Positions 1 through 7,370 of a stretch of DNA of 13,066 bases are shown piece by piece. The notes under the pieces were generated by a model. It ran no database searches and was not told the DNA's origin. It worked only from the letters and a program-made list of their open reading frames with translations. The DNA comes from an uncultured Bacteroidales bacterium. GTDB taxonomy: Bacteria > Bacteroidota > Bacteroidia > Bacteroidales > UBA932. Every line of letters begins with the position of its first letter. The stretch's first letter is position 1. The position numbers were made by a program, and so were the translations under genes. The stretch is taken from positions 1 through 13,066 of the forward strand of contig CAJOMB010000024.1 in assembly GCA_905235615.1 (NCBI GenBank), written 5' to 3'.

Positions 1-1
1 C

Positions 2-316
2 GCTTATCAGGCCGACGAGACCATTCAGGTGAGCTTTACGCTTACCAATACCGGCACCTGCGAAGGCACTGAGGTGGCGCAGCTGTATGTGCGCGACCTG
101 GTGGGATCCGTCACCCGTCCGGTGAAGGAGCTCAAAGGCTTCCGGCGCGTGACGCTGCTGCCCGGCGAGAGCCGTTCCCTGTGTTTTGCGCTCCCTGTGC
201 AGGACCTGGCTTTCTACGGCCTGGACATGGTGAAGAAAGTGGAGTCCGGCGACTTCCAGCTCTGGGTGGCGGGCGACAGCGCCTCCGGCGAAGCATTATC
301 ATTCAAAATCAGATAG
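2..316 (+). CDS. C-terminal fragment of a GH3 beta-glucosidase-type glycoside hydrolase (5' end outside window)
   Basis: The open frame runs in from the left edge, so only the last 104 residues are visible. They form the fibronectin type III-like domain that closes many family 3 glycoside hydrolases: a TNTG turn, then EVAQLYVRD, then RPVKELKGFRRV, then LLPGE, then a GDFQLWVAGDS strand. The catalytic (beta/alpha)8 and alpha/beta sandwich domains lie upstream and cannot be checked. Family knowledge says such enzymes remove terminal beta-linked glucose, xylose or related sugars from oligosaccharides, usually in the periplasm in Bacteroidales. The next gene, a GH30 lipoprotein, starts 7 bases after this stop codon, so the two are probably one operon. 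Substrate cannot be read from this domain. Confidence 0.9.
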   Translation, partial: AYQADETIQVSFTLTNTGTCEGTEVAQLYVRDLVGSVTRPVKELKGFRRVTLLPGESRSLCFALPVQDLAFYGLDMVKKVESGDFQLWVAGDSASGEALSFKIR

Positions 317-323
317 TTAAGAT

Positions 324-1799
324 ATGAAAGCCCTTCCTGTCCTTGCCTTGGCTTTGTTGTGCACAGGCTGCAAGACGCCGTCTCCCGACCCCGTGCCCGT
401 CAACCCCGATCCGGTGACGCCGGATGTCAAGCCTGCCGCCGTGGTCTATACCACATCGGCCAATGGAACTCCGTTTACAGAAAGTACCGTCACCCTGGGC
501 AAGCCGGAGGACGTGAATTTCTACAAGGTAACGCTGGACGGGAACAGCTACCAGACGGTGGACGGCTTCGGCTTCGCCATCACCCAGGCCAGCGGCTATA
601 ACCTGCTGCTGATGCCGCCGGCCGACAGGAAGGCCTTCTTAGAGGAACTTTTCAGCCGCGAAAAGGGCTATGGTTCCTCTTTGATAAGGGTTTGCATCGG
701 CGGGTCCGATTTCTCCATGGATGAATTCACCTGCTGCGACGAGCGCGGCATCGAGCACTTCGCCATCCATCCCTTGGACGAGGAATATGTCTTCCCCATT
801 CTGGACGAAATCATGGCCATCAATCCGGCGGTGAAAATCATCGGTTCGCCCTGGAGCTGTCCCCGCTGGATGAAAGTGTCCGATAATGGCAGTTCCTACG
901 ATGCCTGGACCGGAGGCCGCCTGAACCCGAAGTACTATCAGGACTACGCCACCTACTTCGTGAAGTGGATTCAGGAGATGGAGAAGCGGGGCTATCCCGT
1001 GATGGGCGTCACCCTGCAGAACGAGCCGCTGAACCGCGGGAACTCCATGTCGCTGTACATGTCCTGGGAAGAGCAGCGGGACTTCATCAAGACGGCTGTG
1101 GGGCCGGCATTTGAAAAAGCCGGCCTCCGGACCAAGATTCTGGTCTTCGACCACAATTACAACTACGACAGCATCGCCTCCGAGAACGATTATCCGCTGA
1201 AGATTTATGCCGACGCCGATGCCGCGAAATACATCGCCGGTTCCGCCTGGCACAACTATGGCGGCAGCGTCTCCACGCTGGACCGGGTTCACAGCCAGTA
1301 TCCCGACAAGGAGATTTACTTCACCGAAGCATCCATCGGCACGTGGAACTACAACAACTTCGCCAACAGCCTGATTGACGACTTCCGGGACATCTTCCTC
1401 GGGACGCTGGGCCGCTTCGGAAAGGGCGTGACGCTGTGGAACCTGATGCTGGACGATGAGCACAAGCCCTATCGTCCGGGCGGATGCAGCACGTGCTGGG
1501 GCGCGGTCACCATTTCTTCCAAAGACCACAGCCTCAAGGGTTTGTCGCGAAATTCCCAGTACTACAACGTGGCGCATTGCTCCAAGGTGCTGCAACCCGG
1601 CGCGGTCCGGCTGGGGACTTCCGGCTACACGACAGGCGGCCTTACCTACCAGTGGTATCGCAATCCGGACGGTTCCTATGCCGCGCTGCTGCTGAACGAA
1701 GGCACCTCGCAGGTGCAGGTGAATCTGGTGAGCGGCAACTGTTCCGTTGCCTGCAAAGTGCCCGCCAGAAGCATCCAGTCCGTTCTTTGGAGAGAATGA
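324..1799 (+). CDS. GH30 family lipoprotein glycosidase (probable beta-glucanase/glucosylceramidase type)
   Basis: A 491-residue protein with a short lipoprotein signal (LLCTGC, lipidated Cys at about 16) and a Pro/Asp-rich linker at about 18-37, so it is probably anchored to an outer membrane face. Residues 75-415 fit the GH30 barrel: GFGFAITQASG near 81, IRVCIGGSDFS near 121, SPWSCPRWMK near 175. The acid/base is probably Glu234 in QNEP and the nucleophile Glu335 in YFTEAS. The last 75 residues are the small beta-sandwich that packs on the barrel. The text LQNEPLNRGN, DHNYN and CWGAVTISS resembles subfamily 3, which includes Bacteroides endo-beta-1,6-glucanases; that subfamily call is from memory and unproven. 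A GH3 gene precedes it and a CotH lipoprotein gene follows 4 bases after its stop. Confidence 0.93.
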   Translation: MKALPVLALALLCTGCKTPSPDPVPVNPDPVTPDVKPAAVVYTTSANGTPFTESTVTLGKPEDVNFYKVTLDGNSYQTVDGFGFAITQASGYNLLLMPPADRKAFLEELFSREKGYGSSLIRVCIGGSDFSMDEFTCCDERGIEHFAIHPLDEEYVFPILDEIMAINPAVKIIGSPWSCPRWMKVSDNGSSYDAWTGGRLNPKYYQDYATYFVKWIQEMEKRGYPVMGVTLQNEPLNRGNSMSLYMSWEEQRDFIKTAVGPAFEKAGLRTKILVFDHNYNYDSIASENDYPLKIYADADAAKYIAGSAWHNYGGSVSTLDRVHSQYPDKEIYFTEASIGTWNYNNFANSLIDDFRDIFLGTLGRFGKGVTLWNLMLDDEHKPYRPGGCSTCWGAVTISSKDHSLKGLSRNSQYYNVAHCSKVLQPGAVRLGTSGYTTGGLTYQWYRNPDGSYAALLLNEGTSQVQVNLVSGNCSVACKVPARSIQSVLWRE

Positions 1800-1803
1800 C
1801 ACG

Positions 1804-3429
1804 ATGCGGAGGTTCGGACTGATATCGATCTTCCTGCTGCTTGCGGCGGGCTGCTCCCGGAAGGAGGTGGTTCCGGAAGAGCCGAAGCCGGTGTTGTCGT
1901 CCATCAGCGTATCGGACAAGGAATGGGTGCTGTCGGAGGGCGCTTCCTTCGAGCTCCCCTTCACGGTGAACAGTCCCTCGTTCTCCTTCAATTACGATGT
2001 TACATCGTCCCGATGCCAGGTGCTGCTGCTCAAGCCGGGCGGAATGCTCCCCACGGGTGTGCGGCTTGCTTCCGTGACGCCCGGAACATTGCCGGGTGCC
2101 TACACGGCGGTGATTGCCGACACCGGCAGCGGAAAAGCGTATGACGAAGACATTGCGCTGTGCATACAGGACCCGCCGATGACCGGGGCATACGTATCCT
2201 CCGCTCCTTTTCACGTCAAGTCTGAACGGAAACCGTCGGAGCCTTTTTCACAGACCGGTCTTCCTGTCGTCTATGTGGATACCGAAGGGAGCGCACCCAT
2301 CGTGTCCAAGGAAGACTATGTGTCGGCCACCCTGTCCATCAGCGGAGAAGTGGGTCTGGAGCCGGTCACCTGCTCCATCCGGGGCCGGGGCAACACCACC
2401 TGGTACTGGCCCAAGAAGCCTTATTTGGTGAAACTGGACGAGAAAATGTCCGTCCTGGGTATGCCCAAGCATAAGCGCTGGATTCTGCTGGCCAACTTTA
2501 TGGACCGTACGCTCATGCGTAATCTGGTGTCCATGAAGGTGGCGTCCCTGACTTCCCTGAACTGGACGCCGCGTTGCCAGCCGGTGGAGCTGGTGCTGAA
2601 CGGCAGGCACGTGGGGAATTACCTGCTCATCGAACAGGTTCGGGTAGATAAAAACCGCGTGAATATCACGGAAATGAAGGCGGAAGACAACAGCGGCGAG
2701 GCCGTCACCGGCGGCTATCTGCTGGAACTGGATTTCCACTACGACAACGAAGTCCAGTGGGTGGACCCGCATGGCCGCAACGGCCAGTGGGGGGACGGCA
2801 TTCCCTTCGGCGTCAAATATCCCGACCCCGAAGACCTTACCCCGGCCCAGCTCAATTATATCAAAGGCTATGTCACCGAGGCCGCTTCGGCGCTGTACGG
2901 TAGCTCGTTCACCGACGCGGATGCAGGCTATGCCGCCTACTTGGACACGGACTCGTTCATCGACTACTGGCTGGTGTTCGAAGTGATGTGCAACCACGAA
3001 CTGGGCAATCCCGGCAGCGTTTACATGCACAAAGACCGGGGCGGCAAACTGGTCGCCGGCCCCTGCTGGGATTTTGACTGGGGGATACTCTCGTTCTATA
3101 CATCGGCCGGGGAGACTTCCCTTGTGAACGGCAAGGCCATCTGGTATGAGCGCCTGTTCCAGGATCCGGCATTTGCGGAAAAGGTGAAGGCCCGTTTCAA
3201 CGAGCTTCTGCCGCAGCTGGAAACCATTCCGGCCTATATGGACCAGTGCGAGGCGCTGCTCACGGAGAGCGCCAAACTGAATTTCAAGTTATGGAATCCC
3301 GCCGACGACAAAAGCCAGAATGGCGGGAAAATCATCAACGGCGACGAGAATTTATCCTTCCACGATGCCGTGCAGCGCCTCAAGCGCAATTACGAAAAGC
3401 ACTTGCGGGTTATGCAGGAGAAGCTTTAA
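1804..3429 (+). CDS. CotH kinase-family lipoprotein
   Basis: 541 residues from the ATG at 1804, chosen because it gives a textbook lipoprotein signal (LLLAAGC, Cys17); the frame is open further upstream, but that would bury the signal. Residues about 30-135 look like an all-beta, Ig-like domain. From about 150 the CotH domain starts: RGRGNTTW at 193-200, PKKPYLVKL at 203-211, then LANFMDRTLMRN at 229-240, LIEQVRVDKNRVNI near 275-288 and CWDFDWG at 421-427. CotH is an atypical protein kinase fold known from Bacillus spore coats; in Bacteroidales, lipoprotein members are common but their role is unsettled. The Asp residues of WDFDWG are candidate metal ligands (inference). The gene is 4 bases after GH30, suggesting work on the same glycan or glycoprotein. 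Its stop overlaps that of convergent tsaE. Confidence 0.9.
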   Translation: MRRFGLISIFLLLAAGCSRKEVVPEEPKPVLSSISVSDKEWVLSEGASFELPFTVNSPSFSFNYDVTSSRCQVLLLKPGGMLPTGVRLASVTPGTLPGAYTAVIADTGSGKAYDEDIALCIQDPPMTGAYVSSAPFHVKSERKPSEPFSQTGLPVVYVDTEGSAPIVSKEDYVSATLSISGEVGLEPVTCSIRGRGNTTWYWPKKPYLVKLDEKMSVLGMPKHKRWILLANFMDRTLMRNLVSMKVASLTSLNWTPRCQPVELVLNGRHVGNYLLIEQVRVDKNRVNITEMKAEDNSGEAVTGGYLLELDFHYDNEVQWVDPHGRNGQWGDGIPFGVKYPDPEDLTPAQLNYIKGYVTEAASALYGSSFTDADAGYAAYLDTDSFIDYWLVFEVMCNHELGNPGSVYMHKDRGGKLVAGPCWDFDWGILSFYTSAGETSLVNGKAIWYERLFQDPAFAEKVKARFNELLPQLETIPAYMDQCEALLTESAKLNFKLWNPADDKSQNGGKIINGDENLSFHDAVQRLKRNYEKHLRVMQEKL

Positions 3430-3851
3430 TCTTCCCACTCCACTAAGCGGCTGCCGTCCGGCTGTACGGTAATGTGCACCTCTATGGTCTCTTCCGGCAG
3501 CAGGGATTCAATGTTCTCCGGCCATTCCATGAGGCACAGTTCCCCGGAATCCAGATAATCGTACAGGCCGATATCCAGCGCCTCGGCCGGATTCTCTATC
3601 CGGTAGAAATCAAAGTGGTAGATGGGCCGGCCCTCAAAGCCGCGGTACTCGTTCACAATGGCGAAGGTGGGGGAGCTGATGGCGTCTTCCTGCACCCCCA
3701 GTTCTTTGCACAGGGCGGTGATAAACGTAGTTTTTCCGGCCCCCATGGGCGCATAAAACGCCACCAGCGTGTACTTGCCGATGGCCTGCAGGAACTCTTT
3801 GGCCGCCCGTGGCAAATCTGAGAGCGAGGCAATCTGAATCTGGTGTTTCAT
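3426..3851 (-). CDS. tsaE: tRNA threonylcarbamoyladenosine biosynthesis ATPase TsaE
   Basis: 141 residues, the usual size for the family. TsaE is the ATPase that works with TsaB and TsaD to place t6A at position 37 of ANN-decoding tRNAs in the cytosol; it is essential in many bacteria. Diagnostic text: Walker A APMGAGKTTF (residues 34-43), SSPTFAIVNEY near 59-69, HFDFYR at 79-84 and the family signature LMEWPENIE near 107-115. Its ATG overlaps the hicB stop by an ATGA at 3848-3851, which predicts translational coupling to the antitoxin gene. Its TAA overlaps the cotH TAA inside a shared TTAA. No promoter of its own is visible, so it probably depends on transcription through hicAB or from further upstream. 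Confidence 0.96.
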   Translation of the reverse strand: MKHQIQIASLSDLPRAAKEFLQAIGKYTLVAFYAPMGAGKTTFITALCKELGVQEDAISSPTFAIVNEYRGFEGRPIYHFDFYRIENPAEALDIGLYDYLDSGELCLMEWPENIESLLPEETIEVHITVQPDGSRLVEWED

Positions 3852-4177
3852 AGTGCAGCGGCTATGGCCAAGTTAATAAATTCATTCAAACTGATTCCCC
3901 GTTTATGCGCCGTGGATGCGGCTTTTTGATGCAGGTCTGAGGTCATTCTGACTACGGTTTTTCCACTGTAGGATTTTTCCGGCGTCTTCCCTTTTTCCGC
4001 GCAATGGGCCAGATAGTCGTCAACGCCGTCGTGAAAGTCTTTCAGCAGTTCATCCGCGGTAGCTCCTTCGTAACAGATACCATCCCGGTTGAGGCCCAGA
4101 ACATGACCAAAGAATGAATTGTTCTCTTCGTCATATTCTACGCTCCCTACGTAGCCTTTGTAATGTAATTGTCCCAT
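3848..4177 (-). CDS. hicB: HicB-family antitoxin with C-terminal ribbon-helix-helix domain
   Basis: 109 residues. Residues 1-65 are the HicB fold: YKGYVGSVEYDEENN, then GHVLGLNRDGICYEGATADELLKDF, then DYLAHCAEKG. Residues about 72-109 (TVVRMTSDLHQKAASTAHKRG, then SLNEFINLAIAAAL) match the Arc/MetJ type ribbon-helix-helix used by many HicB proteins to bind their own operator. HicB blocks the HicA RNase and represses the operon. It starts one base after the hicA stop, in the usual toxin-first order, and its stop overlaps the tsaE start. The gene is visibly more AT-rich than the genes on either side, suggesting it was acquired. Confidence 0.93.
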   Translation of the reverse strand: MGQLHYKGYVGSVEYDEENNSFFGHVLGLNRDGICYEGATADELLKDFHDGVDDYLAHCAEKGKTPEKSYSGKTVVRMTSDLHQKAASTAHKRGISLNEFINLAIAAAL

Positions 4178-4178
4178 A

Positions 4179-4430
4179 TTATAGCAAATCCAGACTTTTA
4201 AAATATGCCAAAACCGCTTTAAGGGTCCCCGCTTTTACGATGTTGGCAGGATGGGGTTTATGCAGGTTGTAACAGTCGTTTCCTCTTTCTAAGCGGACAC
4301 GTGATCCGGAAGTTGTTCCTTTGTTGTTTATGGTGAAACCAAAAGTTTTGAATACAGCAATGAGTTCATCAAACGTAAAGTCTTTCGGCAGTTTTTTGAA
4401 GCGTTCAATCAATTTTTCTTTGGTTGACAT
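4179..4430 (-). CDS. hicA: HicA-family toxin (mRNA interferase)
   Basis: 83 residues, the usual size. HicA toxins are small double-stranded RNA-binding-like proteins that cleave mRNA during stress. Visible elements are an N-terminal helix (KEKLIERFKKLPKDFTFDEL), the strand pair around FGFTINNKGTTSGSRVRL and the motif HKPHPANIVKAGTLKAVL near 57-74, typical of one HicA subfamily. The catalytic His of canonical HicA lies in a GSH turn; here that turn reads GSR (residues 42-44), so activity may rest on His57 or His60, or be weak. Hand counts of two 60-base stretches inside the gene (4321-4380 and 4381-4440) give 32% and 35% G+C against 65% for one stretch in yifB (5341-5400). The gene has its own promoter-like sequence. 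Confidence 0.88.
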   Translation of the reverse strand: MSTKEKLIERFKKLPKDFTFDELIAVFKTFGFTINNKGTTSGSRVRLERGNDCYNLHKPHPANIVKAGTLKAVLAYFKSLDLL

Positions 4431-4432
4431 GG

Positions 4433-4463
4433 CAAAGATACTAAAAATAGTACTAAACTACAA
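4433..4463 (-). promoter_or_regulatory. Bacteroidales-type promoter for hicAB(-tsaE)
   Basis: Read on the minus strand, TTG (4463-4461) is followed by 20 bases and then TATCTTTG (4440-4433), an exact match to the Bacteroides TAnnTTTG -7 element. The hicA ATG begins two bases later, so the transcript would be leaderless or nearly so. The -33 part lies inside the last codons of yifB. The spacer holds possible operator repeats, listed separately. Confidence 0.6.
4439..4457. repeat. Candidate HicB operator: direct repeat TACTAAA and palindrome TAGTACTA
   Basis: TACTAAA occurs at 4439-4445 and again at 4451-4457, 12 bases apart, close to one helical turn. The palindrome TAGTACTA (4448-4455) overlaps the second copy. 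Both lie between the -33 and -7 elements of the hicA promoter, where ribbon-helix-helix repressors such as HicB often bind. Assignment to HicB is inference. Confidence 0.45.
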
Positions 4464-6017
4464 GTCCAGAATATTCCGGCGGTCCAGGAAGCGGTAACTG
4501 GCGGCTTCGGACAGGTGTTCAGGCAGAATGTCTTCACTGCCCGCGAGGTCTGCGATGGTGCGGGCAATCTTCACGATGCGGGTGTAGGCCCGGGCGCTCA
4601 GCCCCAGCTTGTCTATCAGCCTCTCCAGCAGCTGTTTACAGTCTTCGCTCAAGGGGCAGAAACGCTCCATCTGCTTGGAGGACATTTCCGCGTTGGTGAA
4701 GATGCCGCTCCCCTCCAACCGTTTCCGCTGGATTTCCCGGGCCGCCAGCACCCGCCGGGCAATATCGGCCGATGGCTCCGCCTTTCCCCCTCTCACCAGC
4801 GCGGCGGTCTGCACCGGATGAACCCATATCTGGATGTCTATCCGGTCCATGATGGGCCCGGAGAGCTTGGAGAGATAGGCCAGGCGCTGGCCGGGCGTGC
4901 AGGTGCAGCGGTCGCCTTCCCCGTAGTAGCCGCAGGGACAGGGGTTGGAGGCTGCCACCAGCATGAACGAGGCCGGATATTCAATCTTGGCCTTGAGCCG
5001 GGAGATGGTCACCCGCCGGTCTTCCATAGGCCCCCGAAGGGCCTCCAGGGTGCTTTTGGGCGCCTCGCAGAACTCATCGGCAAAGAGGACGCCGCCGGTG
5101 GCTAAGGACACCTCTCCGGGCAGGATATTCTCTCCGCTGCCTCCTCCCAGCATGGCCGCCTTGGAGGCCGATATATGCGGAGCCCGGAAGGGGCGTGTAC
5201 GCATGAGCCCCACCCCGCCGCCGGAGCGTCCGGCCACGGAATACACCTTGGAGGTGATGGCGCTCTCCTCCCGCGTCATGGGCGGAAGAATGCCGGCGAT
5301 GGCCTTGGCGAGGGAGCTTTTCCCGCTGCCCGGGGCGCCCACCATGAGCACGTTGTGCCCGCCGGCGCAGGCAATTTCCACCCCTCTTTTGGCCCCCTCC
5401 TGGCCGATGATATCGGCAAAATCCATATAGGCGGCGGGGCGCGTGTCCTGCTCCCGGAGCGCCCGGCCATAGGCCTCGCTGTTCCAGATAAGGAGATCGG
5501 AAACGTCCTCGTTGCCTCCCAGGATGCGGAGAACATCGTCCAGGCTGTTCACCCCAAACAGCAGCTGTTCCGTGAAATCCACCGCCTCCAAGGCGCTTAC
5601 CTGCGGCAGGATGCAGCCCTTGAGCCCCTGACGGGCTGCCAGTTCCACCATGGGAAGGGCCCCGCTCACGGCCCTTACGCTGCCGTCCAGGCCCAGTTCG
5701 CCCATGATGAGGTAGTTTTCCAGCTCCGGCAGCAGATGCTGGCCGGAGGCGGCGATGATGCCCAGCGCGATGGGGATGTCGTAGCCGCTTCCCTGTTTGT
5801 GCATATCGGCCGGGGCCAGGTTGATCACAATCTTCTTTCCGGGTACGTGGAAGCCCTTGGACTGCAGGGCGGTCACCGTCCTCAGGAGGCTTTCCTTCAC
5901 GGCGGCATCGGCCAGGCCGGTGAGATGGATGCCCACCCCGAGGGTAATGTCAATCTCTATGGTTACGGGCACGGCTTCAATGCCCACGCATTTGGCTCCA
6001 TGAATGTTTACCAGCAT
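4458..6017 (-). CDS. YifB/ComM-family Mg-chelatase-like AAA+ ATPase
   Basis: 519 residues, full length. An N-terminal Lon-protease-like fold (about 1-170, with GLADAAVKESLLR and KIVINLAPAD) is followed by the AAA+ core: Walker A GAPGSGKS at 227-234, RPFRAPHISASKAAMLGGG near 275-293, Walker B-like GGVLFADEF at 308-316, sensor region AASNPCPCG near 355-363 and a C-terminal lid with SARAYTRIVKIARTIADL near 474-491. Cys360, 362, 371 and 373 form a conserved CPC...CTC cluster that may bind metal. In Vibrio, ComM is a hexameric helicase that promotes branch migration in natural transformation; orthologues are widespread in non-competent bacteria. The Walker B stretch reads LFADEF where LFLDE is usual. 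The start is one base from the stop of the upstream lipoprotein gene. Confidence 0.94.
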   Translation of the reverse strand: MLVNIHGAKCVGIEAVPVTIEIDITLGVGIHLTGLADAAVKESLLRTVTALQSKGFHVPGKKIVINLAPADMHKQGSGYDIPIALGIIAASGQHLLPELENYLIMGELGLDGSVRAVSGALPMVELAARQGLKGCILPQVSALEAVDFTEQLLFGVNSLDDVLRILGGNEDVSDLLIWNSEAYGRALREQDTRPAAYMDFADIIGQEGAKRGVEIACAGGHNVLMVGAPGSGKSSLAKAIAGILPPMTREESAITSKVYSVAGRSGGGVGLMRTRPFRAPHISASKAAMLGGGSGENILPGEVSLATGGVLFADEFCEAPKSTLEALRGPMEDRRVTISRLKAKIEYPASFMLVAASNPCPCGYYGEGDRCTCTPGQRLAYLSKLSGPIMDRIDIQIWVHPVQTAALVRGGKAEPSADIARRVLAAREIQRKRLEGSGIFTNAEMSSKQMERFCPLSEDCKQLLERLIDKLGLSARAYTRIVKIARTIADLAGSEDILPEHLSEAASYRFLDRRNILDL

Positions 6018-6018
6018 C

Positions 6019-7245
6019 TCATTGTAGTTTTACAGAAGTGAAATAACCGTTGAAAGAATAGGTCAGCGCCTTTCCGTCGTACACCACCGTGGGCTTGCTC
6101 CCGTCACGGCCGCTGAGGGCGGCGGCATAATGCCCGTCCTTGTAAAAAAGGCACTGGGGCGTTGCCAGATAATATGTTCCCTGCGGCATGTCCGCCTTTT
6201 CTCCGGAAAGATTGAGGCCAAGCAGGGTGCCGTCGGCGGCAGCATCGGCAAAAAGCCAGCCGTCTTCCTGAAAGACCATCCCGCTGCGGGCCGATTTCCC
6301 GGAAATCCGGTTCCGGATGCCGGGTATGGAGGTGTCGAAATACCAGAACAGGAAGTCTTCGGAAGATATGCGGCTGACGCCCCGGAGAACCACATCGGCC
6401 CCGAAGGGAACCAGCTTGCAGGATGTCACGCGGCTGCCGCTTGCGTTGAGGGCCAGCTCCCGTTCCCCGGTTCTGAGGTAATAGACATCACCTTTGCGGT
6501 AGGCCTGGAGCACTTGCGCGTCTTTCACGCGGAAGTCGTAGAAGGCGTCGGCGCTGCGCTCGTAGATCACCTGGTGGTATTTGGAACCCTGCATCACGTA
6601 ATAGTTTCCATCGGCCTTGTAGGTATAATATACCTCCTCTCCGTCCGGGGTAAGGGCGCCGCTTTCCCATTCCGGGTCTGAGGGGCTGCCTATCACGGTG
6701 CCTTTGGGGGAGGAAAACACCTCGCGGCCGTCAATCCGGTAGCACAGGCCGTCCCGGCCGGGGCGCTGCCCCAGCGTATGCACTTCGCCGTCCTTGATCA
6801 GGAAGCCTCTCAGCTGCTCCTGCCCGTCAAAGCGGAACACCTCCTCTCCGTCCCGGAACACCCGGGTGAGGAAGCCGTCGGTGGCATCCGTCCACAGGCT
6901 TCCGTCCCAGATCCGGTGCCGCTCGGGGTCCGGCGGCGTTTCCACCGGAAGGCGCAGAAGGAGTTCCTCATCCTTGAAAAAGAGCAGTTCGGCCGCCCCT
7001 AAGGAGTCCGTCTCCCAGTTTTCCGTGTCCGTATAATGGAAGGCGGTCACATAGACGGAAGGGTCCGGTGGGGCAGGCGGCTCTAAAGGCGAAGGCTCCT
7101 GCGTAGAATCCGTGGACGAAGTCCCGCCATAAGACGGAAGGGTCCGGCCATGCTCCCTCATATAACGGGGCAGGGAATCAAAAAGGGGGTCCCGGCAACT
7201 GATGACGGCCGCAAGCAGCAGGCCGAAGGCAAGCAATCTTTTCAT
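6019..7245 (-). CDS. Lipoprotein of unknown function, beta-rich
   Basis: 408 residues from the ATG at 7245; an upstream ATG-free extension is open but lacks a signal, whereas this start gives MKRLLAFGLLLAAVISC, a lipoprotein signal with Cys17. A Ser/Thr/Pro-rich linker follows (about 40-65, EPSPLEPPAPPDP). The rest is rich in short strands with recurring xFxDGEEVxRF-like phrases (LLFFKDEELLL, RVFRDGEEVFRF, LIKDGEVHTL, CYRIDGREVF, LFYKDGHYAAAL), which suggests a repeated beta fold such as a propeller; this is only an impression. I do not recognise a named family. It lies one base upstream of yifB, so the two are co-transcribed, though no functional link is evident. Probably exposed on an outer-membrane face. 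Confidence 0.82.
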   Translation of the reverse strand: MKRLLAFGLLLAAVISCRDPLFDSLPRYMREHGRTLPSYGGTSSTDSTQEPSPLEPPAPPDPSVYVTAFHYTDTENWETDSLGAAELLFFKDEELLLRLPVETPPDPERHRIWDGSLWTDATDGFLTRVFRDGEEVFRFDGQEQLRGFLIKDGEVHTLGQRPGRDGLCYRIDGREVFSSPKGTVIGSPSDPEWESGALTPDGEEVYYTYKADGNYYVMQGSKYHQVIYERSADAFYDFRVKDAQVLQAYRKGDVYYLRTGERELALNASGSRVTSCKLVPFGADVVLRGVSRISSEDFLFWYFDTSIPGIRNRISGKSARSGMVFQEDGWLFADAAADGTLLGLNLSGEKADMPQGTYYLATPQCLFYKDGHYAAALSGRDGSKPTVVYDGKALTYSFNGYFTSVKLQ

Positions 7246-7370
7246 AACACACACATTTTGCTCCGGCAAGGTGGGAAAAGACTTCGGGAATTCCTACAAT
7301 CGTAAAAAAAGTTGTGTTGTTTTACATGCTTTTTGTGTGTTTTAACCGATTTTTGATTAAGTTTGTGACT
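7246..7370. other. Divergent intergenic region between lipoprotein gene and ispE
   Basis: This 125-base AT-rich gap holds the ispE promoter (separate entry). For the leftward lipoprotein-yifB unit I see only a poor -7 match, TACGATTG on the minus strand (7304-7297), with no TTG at the right distance. No gene or RNA is apparent. Confidence 0.5.
7333..7365 (+). promoter_or_regulatory. Bacteroidales-type promoter for ispE
   Basis: TAAGTTTG at 7358-7365 matches TAnnTTTG exactly and ends five bases before the ispE ATG. A TTG at 7333-7335 gives a 22-base spacer, slightly longer than the 20 seen elsewhere in this window, so the -33 assignment is weaker than the -7. Confidence 0.5.

Noticed and set aside
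1747..1803. TTG start for the CotH gene inside the GH30 gene
   Set aside because: It would bury the lipoprotein signal; the ATG at 1804 gives LLLAAGC at the right distance.
639..1991. Long open frame antisense to the GH30 gene (about 450 codons, minus strand)
   Set aside because: It has no family features and lies over a gene with clear catalytic motifs; long antisense frames are expected in GC-rich codon usage.
5175..6041. Long open frame on the plus strand over yifB, and a similar one at 9499-10224 over the TPR gene
   Set aside because: His/Gly/Gln-rich low-information translations with no domain; shadows of well-supported minus-strand genes.
7246..7269. N-terminal extension of the lipoprotein gene upstream of the ATG at 7245
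   Set aside because: It would place eight residues before a perfect lipoprotein signal and has no matching promoter distance.
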